The notes beneath the pieces were generated by a model that was not told where the DNA came from, ran no database searches, and saw only the letters and a list, made by a program, of their open reading frames with translations. Position numbers and translations under genes: made by a program. A DNA stretch of 64,000 bases from Petrosia ficiformis. Taxonomy: Eukaryota; Porifera; Demospongiae; Haplosclerida; Petrosiidae. The stretch spans positions 3,905,598 through 3,969,597 of the forward strand of contig OX345642.1 of assembly GCA_947044365.1 (NCBI GenBank), given 5' to 3'. Positions 24,501 through 36,000 of the stretch are shown one piece after another (the first letter of the stretch is position 1; every line of letters starts with the position of its first letter).

Positions 24501-24578
24501 TGTTAGCTCTGCAAGCTCGAGATCTAGTTCACTTTCAGTTGGTCTACTTGCTACTGGTTCATGTGGATTGTCTGACAT
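21552..24578 (-). CDS. Death domain-ankyrin repeat protein
   Basis: A single uninterrupted frame of 1008 residues. The first ATG is at 24578; the in-frame codon six bases upstream is GTG. Residues about 20-105 form a death-fold domain (LTNWQVFATHLPG, then DASWKDIVLALEKA). A region of about 250 residues follows, with a helical part and a beta-rich part ending near SVSVMLLLPKEKLHYFI, of a type seen in sponge death/ankyrin proteins. From about 355 to 950 there are roughly 18 ankyrin repeats. About eight in the middle are very alike (GWTALMFASQNGHLQ type with a DPN turn), repeated at 99-bp intervals in the DNA, which suggests recent internal expansion. No NACHT, kinase or membrane segment is seen. 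By family it is probably a cytosolic adaptor in innate immune or cell-death signalling. Its partners are unknown. Confidence 0.95.
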   Translation of the reverse strand: MSDNPHEPVASRPTESELDLELAELTNWQVFATHLPGVTRGDIEQIREDNRIVEQQKFELFGTWLRRSPDASWKDIVLALEKARELTLADTIKRKFNIVIAGSVPHKDRHLSVIEAHDQLQPSSSQGLYLSSEEIVVEDLKKLHRSFTSLARNIRCKVDQLVKSGKISLHDMAAYIEEAQVCGIRGLTEMNTTDKLFDAIRPHNDYLDCELLEMIVEEYLDEDDITMVKAHVEKVRCFKRTKPIKTLMNKLHQFSTTPIISDSHLIVTIKLQADWGRVTLDFIEKLVQNLLHYRHKVRIIKVESGSVSVMLLLPKEKLHYFIATSSQKLQFMRFTGIFRLQIGSSTILQENEDMSFTFDSALLESSHSGNNEAVQLLLDLGVNVNYSNSEGKTALTLASEAGHEEVVQTLLSAGADINHRDNYGHTALMVSKTREIFSILLQFNADISILTYKASLLLKTASNLGHLETLVREHNNDPNIQDETGQIDTILLFASYNGQFEVVELLLRQNIDPNIKEVDGWTALMFSSQNGHLQVAELLLRHNADPNSHNVERWTPVMLATQNGHLQIVKLLLKKNADPNIYNNDGSTALMFASHNGHLQLAELLMKENADPNIRDVDGWTALMFASQNDHLHLVELLLKGKVDPNVRNANGSTALLIASQNNHLQVVELLLKECADPNVHDNDGWTAVMIASHSGHLQVVKQLLKHTADLNIRNNRGWTALMIASHNGHLQVVKLLLTQNADPNICNNNGCTALMAASMNDNSDIVETLLQYKANSDIVIGQDIQMSLDSLQIAAIKGNTEAVNSLLNHADLSFETLSIGWYYACHCGHIPIIKLLSNRLEIVSDHSALLISCVEGDLGSVVDQLMSGKMTPDVKFVHGVTPLMVAASCGRTDIVDALIQSSANINHTDDFGDSALDFAECAEQDVTRAFLLQHNGMHGKELEGTSLLQALHDTSMKKDTTSQQSLHSTRQQRNVNISSIRRYLDDSVDTHFSKHQSDYSKYPVSVY

Positions 24579-25187
24579 AGTCACTGTAGTGATAGTTGTT
24601 TAGGCTACTTCTCTAAGAACGTCCTTTTTGAAAGAAAAACAGAACAAATAAACTTTATGCATGTAAAACAAGATATTTACATAACATGGCTAGAGTTGTA
24701 ACAACCATAAATTTAACATATGCTATATCAAATGTTACATGAAATGCTCTTGCATGTATAGGATTTCACTCATTTCTTTGCACCTAAAACAGTACAAAAC
24801 ATTTCAACCATTATTTGAAACCCATGAACACACAAAGGACTAAGCCTATTAAATACAATGCTATGTCTTCTGCATCGACAACAGGTCTGGAATCATCGAT
24901 CTTGGAGTCCCAGCAAGTATTACATCAAATTATAGGGTCTAGGGGAGCACATTCCGCCAGACCATAAGGTTAGGAAGAGTAGGGTTAAATCAGCTCAGTT
25001 AAAATTATAGTAACCAGGCCATTTGCACCACCTAATTAACACCTTGATGTAGTGCTCGTGTCATTGTGGGTTTGCTTTGAATTGGTTTGACAAATTTGTT
25101 CCCCTACACTCTGTCGCACTGTTCAGCGGCCACACCCATGTTGGTGCTGACACTCTGGTGATAATAGCCATATACACTTTAAAAATG

Positions 25188-26135
25188 AATTTGTTATTTT
25201 AACAGATCAGTTGTTACCTCAGTTGCATGTACATTTATAATACATAGTTAGAAACGTGAAATACAAGGATAATTAACATTTGGTCTGGTTATAATATAGT
25301 TATATATATATAATAACAAGTGTATATAGAGAAAAAAACATCCCTATGATTGCTTTACAAATTTAAGTGAAGATAAAAGTATCCTTATGACTGCTTTGTG
25401 GTGTCCAGAATTCAGTAATCATGGCTGACTTTATCAAGCATGAAAGACAACAGCTTATTATAGTTATTATTTTGATTATCTACTCTCCTGACCTTTCAAA
25501 GGACCTTGTAGAACTTTAGGAATATATTTCAGGCAGAATAGCTAGCTATTAGTTACAGTTTCTACGTAAGCTCAACAGCTTTCTTTCTGCTGGTGTGTAC
25601 TGTGTAGAGCTTGATCGCGCGTTCTTTTACGCGCCACGCCCATTAATTGACCGAGCCGGCCCCCCGGGAATGATGTAACTTCCTTAACTACGTATACAAC
25701 GCATACTCGCGTAGGTGACACAAACATATATATATATAAACATACATCGAACCCGTGGGAAAGGGATGGCCCTACGGGCCATAAAAAGGAATTTTATGAC
25801 TACAGTCATGATTGTACATTCTACATGGTAGTAGGGTGTATATTGGTATGTACATTATGATTGCATGACTAGTCAATGTAGTTTTTACTATAACCAAATC
25901 GTTTCATATTATCTGATTTTGAAGTTATCAATAACAGCCTCTTTATATATATGGTAGTAAGGTGCATTTTGGTATATGCATTTATGACTGTAGTCATAAC
26001 CCTCCTTTTTACCATATAGCTATATTATAACCAGACCAAAATGCTAATTATCTTTGTATTTCATGTTACTAACTACATATTGGAAATGTAAATGCAACTG
26101 AGGTAACAACTGGTCTGTTAAAATAACAAATTCAT
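25188..26135. mobile_element. Foldback element with arms of about 115 bp
   Basis: Left arm 25188-25310 and right arm 26015-26135 are inverted copies with scattered differences. Shared blocks include ACCTCAGTTGCATGTA and GTCTGGTTATAATATA. The space between is about 700 bp and holds an M1 MITE, so the foldback element is older than the M1 insertion. Confidence 0.8.
25325..25795 (-). mobile_element. MITE family M1 copy
   Basis: The ends match the M1 consensus: CATCCCTATGATTGCTTT at the left, and the complement of TGGCCCGTAGGGCCATCCCT at the right. Interior blocks such as ACGCGCCACGCCCATTAATT and ACTACGTATACAACGCATAC match 49564-49985 and 50086-50521 in the opposite orientation. It has no coding capacity. 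Confidence 0.9.
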
Positions 26136-27058
26136 TCTGACAGAGTGTATTCCGTTGTTAAATATACCAAACCACTTTAATCAATGAATATAATCATGTA
26201 CATGTATATACTAGTCACGAAAAAATAAGTCATGATGGAACTGTAATATAAATTACAATAATAGTATTCACCTTTCTGTCAACTGATAGTTATAGACGAT
26301 CGATCGACGATCAGGGCTAACTAGCCCCTAAATATTTGCGAAAACCTGATCACTGCTTGTCTATAAATCTTTGAGTGATGAAACCACAGAATGGTTCTCT
26401 TGACAATAATTTAATTATAGAAAGGGGCCAACCCCTACCCCACCCCCATTCAGGCAGGGGGCATGATACAGTAACTCGCTATTGAGAGAACCATACAGAA
26501 AAATTGAGAAAATTAATTAAAATAAGGTTATTGATTACATAGCTTATGAAATTTAGTTCACTGAATAGTATATTAACAATCTGAGTGTTTCTTTACATAA
26601 CCCTTAGTAGGATTACGTCATTATTATTATTATTATTCTAGGTAGCATCATTGTTTGGTTTGGGTATGGTTTATTTATAGAAATGAGTGTTTTTATTTAT
26701 GGTTACATCAAGAAACTGCAAACAATTTTGTTAGTCACCTCTGCCTTACAATGTTCTAGTTACAGTCGCATGCATGCATGCATGCACAGCACAGCACAAA
26801 AATAAATTATGCTTAAATACTCTCAAATTATAATAACAAACTTATGTTTGGTTTAATTATCATTCTTGATTAAGCTGAAATGCTCCCATCAACAAAAATT
26901 ACCAACTATATTGTATTATTATGACATCTAAACCGAGAGATCAAAAATATATATTTTTTGTTAAAGTGTTGTAACTATTTTACATCTGAGGAAACCAACT
27001 TTGATGAGCAAACATTATGCTTAATTTTAAGTTCAAAGTTAGCTATACATGTAATTAA

Positions 27059-30000
27059 TTATATTTGATCTGAATTCAATGCTTTAGTCTGACATAACAA
27101 ATCCAGTACAGTCTTCTGAGGAGTAAGTAGTTCAGTAGTCCCTAAAATTACCTGTAATATAAATATATCCATGTCAGGTTACTTTTTGAATATAAGACAT
27201 ACAGAGTACGAAAAAGTATAATTAGTAGTCCTTGTCACACAATTCATGTACATGTATGTGGTGAATTTGCAATATAATAGCTAGTCACCCAAGGGTGAGC
27301 CCAAATTCCTGATAAGTTTTCCAAACTCTCAGTGTTTGTAAATTCATGATTATACCACACTCTACACAGTTACAAAGAAGTAATCCTCATCAAGATGAAG
27401 AGTTCTTCATGTTATCATCTATATATAAGTCTCCAATCTATTCGTGCTACAAGGGAACCAATTTTGGCCAATTTCGAGTCTAACTTCAATCACTAGCTCA
27501 CCAATAAACTAATACTAGTCATCGTATGCCTATGCATAATAGTTATTAGCTAAAACATTATGTTGTATGTTGTATAGCATATGTGATCTCAAATCATGTG
27601 ACATGGAGTCAAACACAACCATGAAATTTTGAAATTTAGGATAACCAAAATTTGTTTTTACAATTAGCCTAGTAGTATAATAACTAAGTATTATTTAGAT
27701 ATTATGATCACTAAACTGTAATAATGGTACTCTACCGTACAAGCCCAGGGGTGTGGAAACATTGAGCCAACTGCCGGACATTTTGACCTATTTTCATCAC
27801 TCTTGTCCTGCTCCCCATATACTTACATGTAGTATAAAGGTTTGTTTCAATTTACCGGACATTCACTAGATTTATTGGAAAATGTCCTGCATGACTGGCT
27901 GTTTCCACACCACTGTACAAGCCCAATTAGCCCATACCACACACTAGACTGGTTAATATTTGATTTAACAATGTCTGGGGTCTACACTTCACAGAAAGCA
28001 ACAGATATAAAATTGTGGTAAGTGATGCCATTTAGTTACACTTGAGCAGGTGTTATTAGCTTGTAACACCTCGGATACATCAAAAGTAGAAATGTTCAAA
28101 GGTTCAAACCATCGTTTGTTTGCTGCACATTTGAAGCTAAATTTCTACCTTCGAAGGTTCTTTTCCAACCTTCATCCCAGCCCAAATCAAAAGTAACCAT
28201 AGAGATACATCATAGACATAGTTTATCTAATTTTCTTTACCTCTAAGTTGGAATGATTGGTAGCTTCCTTGACAGCTCTTATTTCTCCCATACTAAGTCC
28301 ACCAATAATATAGAGGATAAGAATTGGATGATTATCAGGTCTTGGTTTTGCTGAGCTCATGAAAAGACTGAAAACAATCAGAGAATAATGATAGCAGAAG
28401 TTAATTTAGTAACAAATATAATAACATTTGTAACTAAATTATAATAACAGAACATTACTAAAACTTACATAAAAATTATTTAAAAGGAATTAAAACCTAT
28501 GACACACTAAATTACAGGTGTATAATTAAATTTTTTCCCCTTCAGACACAAGTTTCTCCTTTGGGGTCAAATTAATATTCAGTATCTCTAACTACAGAAA
28601 CCCCCCCAGTATATTATAAATAAAGACACAGTATATTTAGTACACAGCATCACATTCTCTAAGAGAGGTAACACAATCACTAAATTATTGTTTAATTTCA
28701 CTAGTACCATTTCATATTTATTATATAGATCAACATTATATGCTATATGTAGCTACATGGAATTATGTACATGTATATATGTACATATATGAGGAAAGGC
28801 AGTGTATTTATTCTGTTTAATAAACTCATATTCAAAATAGTCACGAGACGAATAATTAATATTCCATCATTTTGGTCAATATTCAGACCTAAACGTTCCA
28901 TTGGAATATTTGTAGTAATAACCTCTTAATTGTGCACAATTTATGGATTATCACATGTTATTATAGGGTAGGTTCATGGAATTTGAAACTACTTCAGTCC
29001 ATTTTTTTTTCAGTCAAAATACTTCAAATCCCAGTAGAAACAGTGAAAGAAACAAAGATACATGTAATACTTACTAGAAATCATTAAGTCACATTTAGAG
29101 GCATTCTATTATGTAAGAATGAATAACAGTACAAAATATTTTGTTTTCTACCATGAATGTGTGATAATCAGATTTCCATGTTCATCTCATGACTATTTTA
29201 AAATACCTATTGAATTATGTACACACCTGAAACTTGATCTGATCATGTCAGTCAAACCATGAGAATGATATTTTACATCAGGGATATCTGGACGAGCAGG
29301 ATCAACAATACATTCCATCAACTGCAATAATGTATAGCATGAAATAAAGACATGATTTTAAATTTCCAAAAATTATTACCAGAGATATATTTTATTATAA
29401 ATGAAATTCATTATTAAAGGTCATTCACATCAATCACCTGACCTCAGAATATGTTCATAACTTAAATTTGGAAGGACCAACAATCCTTTTACCTTCACCA
29501 TAATATATTATATTATATTTATATTCTTGTGTCACTTACGCGAGTATGCATTGTATATGTACGTGTAGTTAAGGAGGTTGTGTGATTCCAGGGGCTCAGT
29601 TAATTAATGGGCATGGTGAGTAAAAGGATGCCTGATTAAGCTACACACCAGCAGGAAGATTCAGGAAGAATTTAAATATTACCATTAGCTGTTGTATGTA
29701 CCAGAGTAACAGTATAAAAATAATGCAAGAATGTTTAACAAGTAATATAATAAGTTGCTGAGTTTCAGACATGAGGAAGTCAACATTTAGAACCTTGAAA
29801 GAGTATTTCAGGTTCATCAAAGATCTGTGTACTTAGATTACAACTAAACGTACTTCTTCAGGCTGAGTTTTCAAGTACACAGAAAAGTAAAGACACTAGG
29901 CTACCAGCAGTGATTGATACCTAGTCATTGCAAAGCAATTATAGATTCATAGGGATATTTTTTTCAATATATCTTGTTTTGTGTGTGTACATATTTCAAT

Positions 30001-33000
30001 CCATTGCTTCATTACTGTTACAGTATAACATGTATTAATCTTATGATTGATTGAATTGCATGTATATACTAATTTTAGCGACTTTAGCAACTAACATAAT
30101 AATCGCTAAAAAATATATTTCAAGATCATTTTATTAGGAATATTAGGCGTGGCTTAGAAATTTGCTAAAATTAATGCCTTAAAGTTTAAAATTTGCTAAA
30201 TTTAGCAGACAGAAATAATAGTAGGCTTGAGGTATTTGAAGTAGTATCTACAGTTATTCTTATATACAAGCTCTGTAGTTACATTTTTATAAGAGCACCT
30301 GACTAGGAATTAGGGAATCATGTGTTGGGATTTTTCATTAAACATAATTGTGTACTACTAATGTCTGTTTACATTCACAATGTCCTCAAAATTAGGAAGT
30401 GATGACTTTATACATGTATGTAATATAAGGTTAATACATGATTATATTGTAATTCAGCAATGACATGGATTAAAATTTGGCATACAAAAAAAGAACAAGA
30501 AGGATATTTATATGACAGTGGTGCAGGATAAAAAGATCGCTGGTCATTCCAAACTAAAGTTATGAACATTTTTCTGAGGTCAATGTGAATGACCATTACA
30601 TATACTGTACTTCATAATAATATACATGTACATGTGTATTACACTACTATACACACTTTATTATACATATACATTATGACACATATACAATATGATTACC
30701 TGTACTATAGTAGGATTGAGACAGTTGTCAGCATCAGAAATATAAATATCTGCTAGATCAGTGAAATGATTACGAATGCTTCCTAAACTATTGAAACAAG
30801 TGAATATTTCATCAACTCTCTTCATTACTTGAAGTCTAGTCCAATCACTTCCTATATATATATACATGTATATATAAGCACAGTAACCATAGAAACACAC
30901 ACAAGACACACAGACACACACACAGTTATAGACACAGATGCACAGACATACATGTACACACAGGCCCACATCGACACAGACACACCACAATAATGCTATA
31001 TAGTATATACACACATGCAATGTACAGGTAAATGAAATTTAGATGTATGGTATGTATAACAGTTTTGAAATACTTACTGAAACCACTATTATTCAGAAAT
31101 GAAATGTCGCACTTTCTTTTCTTCATGATTAAATCTGTTAATAGCCCCTGTATTAAGGTATGAAATAACAGCTGAAAGCATTAAAAACACTAATGTGTTT
31201 TATTTATGGCATGCAGGGCATCCCTATCAATGATTTCCCACAAGTTGAAATATATATATATAATATATATATATGCTTGTGTCACATATGCATTGTTTAC
31301 GTACATGTGCTGAAGGAAGTTATGTCATTGTGTGGTGAGTTAATGGCAAGGCATGTAAATCAAAACATGCTTAAGTCCAGCAGAAAGAACGTAGCTGAAA
31401 AAATGTTGGAAATCTTTATACAACAAAAAAGACATGTGAAAGTCAGCAATGATTAATAATGAAATATCACAAAGTGGGATGAGACACAATATAACAAACA
31501 CTTATTCCTGACAAACATTTCCTGCCATATACATGGTTTTAAACTTTTAATCATATTCATAACAGAACCTTGATACAGTTATAAGGTAGAGTATATGCTA
31601 GTGTACTACATACATTATATCAGATGATGCTAACCTTGAGATGTGTTTCTTCCATATGATGTGTGAAGCAGTCTTCACCAACAAGTGAATAAAATTCAAT
31701 TATTAAACTCAGTATGTCAACTAATTCCACTGTGTGCACTCCATCGCTATAATAATGAATGAAAGACACTCCAATAATAATAATTATTCCTTTATGATGT
31801 AACTAATAATGATACATGTACATGCTTTTATGGTATGACTAAAGGTCATTCAAATTCACCATGACCTCAGAAAAATGTCCATAACTTTAGTTTGGAATGA
31901 TCAAAAATATTTTTTCCTGCACAATTTTTATATATTTTTTAAATTATTCTTCCTGTTCTTTTTTTGTGTATGTCAAATTTCAGCCCATTACTTCATTATT
32001 GAGTTACAGTATAATCATGTATTAACCTTATGACATTAAACTATACACTATATTACATATAAAGACAACACATCCTATTTGCCCCCCTCCTTACTAAAAT
32101 CTTGCCCCCTTGCAATAATTATTAATTTGCAACTTTCAGTTAGTTTTGTTTAAATTCAAACAAGAATTCTTCGGGATTTCTGATTCCATATCAAACCTGC
32201 TCAGGAAATATCCTTTATAGTAAAATATTTGTACCAGAAGTGATCTCAGAGTCTAAAAAATTAAACTTTTCTTGGGGAGCATGCCCTTTATTTCAGCAAA
32301 CACCATTTTTGCTCCCTCTTAGCAACTTTTCTAAATGCAGCACTTGACATGTACACTAAATAAGCATCATTGTCAATTTATTACAGATAGGCATATACCA
32401 GTGTGAGGACTACATGTACATGCAATATCTATATAGTACTTAATAAATTGACATACCTTTCCTCCACTTGTGAGTTAACAATTTTATGTATATATTTCAC
32501 AACACTGATAGAACTGGCATCGTTTGATAAATTTAACATCAGAGTCTGTGTAAGAATAAGGAATATATAAATAAAGGAATTCAACAACCTACTTTTTTTT
32601 CGTATTTACACTTCTGACTTTAAATAAGTGTTTATGCCCTGTAGGGCCATCCTTAGCCCTATGATTGCTTTCCCATGGGGTTCTAACTATATGCCTGTGT
32701 CACATACATGTTGCAGACGTAGTTAAGGAAGTTTCATCATTCTGGGGGCTTTGATAATTAATGGGTGTGGTGCGTAATAGAATGTGCACTTCAGCTCTGA
32801 TCTACAGACCAGCAAGAAGAATGCTGCTTGCAGCTTACGTAGAAACAGGAAGTAGTAACTACTATATCTGAAATATATTCATACAAGAACCTTTTAAATG
32901 TGAAAAGAATATATTAGGCTATTGTGCTTCAGGCATATACACGATCACTAAATGTTGGACAACACAAACCAATTATAGGGATACATGTTTCTCCATATAT

Positions 33001-36000
33001 CTTGTTTTATAAGTTCTTTTATTACACAAAGAATAGCAAGATTACACACTTAAAGTGATAATAACACAAGACATGTACACATCATTAGTAACCTGTTCAT
33101 CTTTGTTAAGCTTTTCCCATCGTTTAGATTCGGGATGATTCATCACTTCTACAACACCACAAGCTAGCTGTAACATACCACTGTGTCTGACTATGGCTGT
33201 TGTATTGTTTTTGAATTGATCAACAAATCCTTTAACTTGAGCTGATGAAGGTCTGGCCAGTCGTCCTGGTGGTCTAGAACTTATCTTTTCCTTAGACAGA
33301 GCTTCTAGTAAATGACGTGACAAATCCATTAGTGCTTCCTACAGCAAATACAATATAAATTATTATATAAATACACTTACATGTACATTAGGGATGAGTG
33401 ATATGACTAATACGTCTGTTGTCTTAACCCTTAGAGCACTGATGTCACATATATGTCACATTTGACATCTACGTGATTCAGAGTGTGTTCCTTACATGAA
33501 AATGGGTAAAAAAAGTTGTGGTTTTTTGGCCGCCCTTTGCCCTAAATAAAGAGTACGGGGGGGGGGAATTTTAAAGGGGAGTGTCCCCCATTAATGGTGG
33601 TTTGAAGGGTGTGCAGACCCCTTGCCATCCATGCAATTTGGGGGTTCAGTGACCCCGCCCACACAATGTGTTGGGTAGCCGAGACATTTCTGTTGCTGTA
33701 AAACCCAACATCATGGGTGTAACTGGTGCCAACATGCAGTGGGGTGCTTTGTTTGCCCCAGTTGCAGTCAAAAGAGGGAGAGCACTGCTTTTGAATTAAT
33801 CCTCCAAAGTCCTTGAGGACTTTGGAGTCCCGGTAAGCAATTTGGTAGAAGTAGTACGCCATGTTGGAAAGGAGCCAAGTTTAGGGTAGAGAAAGTGAAC
33901 AGTGGCCGAAATATATGCATCAGAAATGCCAGTGTTGAAAATGGGAGAATTTTGAAAAACAAGCTCAGTGGCATCTATGCACATACTTCAGATAGTCTCA
34001 CACAACCAGCCCCTCCCACTACCTGCAGATGATCTATAATTCATATCTGCAGCCATATTAATTTCTGTATTACAGAACCGTAATAAAAAAAATACTAACT
34101 GCTAGCAAGCAACATACAGAACTGTTAGTATGATGACAAGTATTGCTGATGAATGTCGTCTTGAGATACATGTACAATGTATAAGCATCAACATGAAACA
34201 GTCACCTTTCCAAGTTGTATACTTGACCTTCAACTACACATGGACTTTAATTGGACAATACTGTATCACAATATTGCATATATTGATATCAATGTGTATT
34301 ACACGTCACTGAGAATTTGCTCTATATTTAATATACATGTATTACAATAGTAAAAATATATGTACCTTCTGTTTAGAGAAAGTCAGTGAATATAAGATGC
34401 TGTTAGCTTCATTATCACCTGGTTGAGCTAAACATCCCGATACCATGCATCTGTGTGAATTGTAGGTTCTCAATACATACTATATTAGTTCCAGAGTATG
34501 TTTTGATAATATGGACTTATAACAAACTTTAATTAGTTAGAGATGGTACAGAAGCCACAAAGATCCTTTTTTTAGATTTTTACATGTAATGTTTACAAAT
34601 AATAAATCAGTAAATATTGATATCATAATTATATAGTATAGTATAGATATTGGGAAATATCACGAGTTGGATATGAAGTATTGTCATGAGTCTGAATGAT
34701 GAGTGACAATACGCATATCCTATAACGAGTGATATTTCTCAGGTACATGTATCTGTATGACAATTAAACTTGCTGGTTTTACAGTTAACAACATGAAATA
34801 ATCTCATGATAAGGAGCATTTACTAGACTGTCTAATCACATCCTAATTTGAGGTCATTGTGAATGTGAACAGATTTTAGCCAGCTAGCTGGCAGTTTAGT
34901 ACATGTAAATCTTTGAGATATCTTACTTGTGAAACATTATTATATAAACTTTAAATATATACGACTTTAAAAGATGTATATTTGAATCATGGTTTTTTTT
35001 AATACACTATTAATACCTAGCACCCAGAATAATGTAACTATATGTACCATATTTCTTGATCAGACGCCACTGTCTTTTTGTGCCTCCTTCGACTGGTAGC
35101 CTCCCACATCTCTTATGTAAGTGATATATTGGCCTCCCTCCAAAAATAGCCGTCTAGTATCACGTGCACGTACATGTAATTCACGTGAAAACACAGTCAT
35201 GTGCAACGATGGAGAAATAGCAGAAGCATCTACTTCTAAAAAAAGTTCCTTTGATGCTACGTTCAAACTTAGAGCTGCGAAATATAACTGGTAACAGAAA
35301 GTTTGGTGGAGTTTCCTGCTGTTACAGTCTGTCAAATATATTGAAAGACTGGTGAAGGCGCTAAGCAAACATAATAAGAAACTGAATGATGATAGGCATG
35401 ACAGCAGCTAGTGGTTTATATTACAGTATTATGTGTATAATCTTTAAATTAATAATAATTTCAATCACACTAAGAATAATATATTATTATTCAGTAAAAA
35501 AAAAAACTTTTGTGTGTATCTGATACATTGGAGTGGGTAGTTCAGTAAATCCGGTTTTTATAATTTGCTTAATTTTATACAGTATCTAAAAGTAATTATA
35601 ACAAGATAACTTTGCTTGTTCACATTTAATAATCAAATATGATGATACTTTATCATATTGTTATATTTTTAGCTGCAATACGTAATACATCTCATTCTAG
35701 TATATTATCTACAAAAAATAATAATAATAGATAATAAACATGGAGTGGGCAAAAGATAAGGTGCTTTTATGAACACAGAATAAGCTTCCACTACAGGCCA
35801 CAACAACCATCTCATTTTACCAATACAATTTACAATACACTGATTACTTACTAACCTAGGATCAATTTCACTCAGAGTAGACATGTTGATTGCAACATCA
35901 TTACTGTCTGTGTTAAGTGGAGGTAATAGTGATAAAAGCTTGTCAGTCAAGTAATCCATTGAATGGACACATGGTGAAGCAAGGTCCAGCGAACGATCAA

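Larger units (their letters stand above)
24579..27058. other. Intergenic spacer with nested non-autonomous elements
   Basis: No gene was seen in these 2.5 kb. They include a foldback element with long arms (25188-26135) that contains an M1 MITE. The remainder is AT-rich, with a CATG-rich alternating run at about 26768-26790 (GCATGCATGCATGCATGC) and a TTATTA run near 26622. Confidence 0.6.

Noticed and set aside
24259..24603. Plus-strand 114-codon ORF
   Set aside because: It is the antisense shadow of the death-domain region of the ankyrin gene.
30661..31020. Cys/Val-rich minus-strand ORF
   Set aside because: Only the part at 30700-30851 is an SCFD2 exon; the rest is a CA/GT microsatellite read through an intron.
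35060..35368. 102-codon minus-strand ORF inside an SCFD2 intron
   Set aside because: The flanking exons join in phase without it and no SCFD2 or other motif is present.
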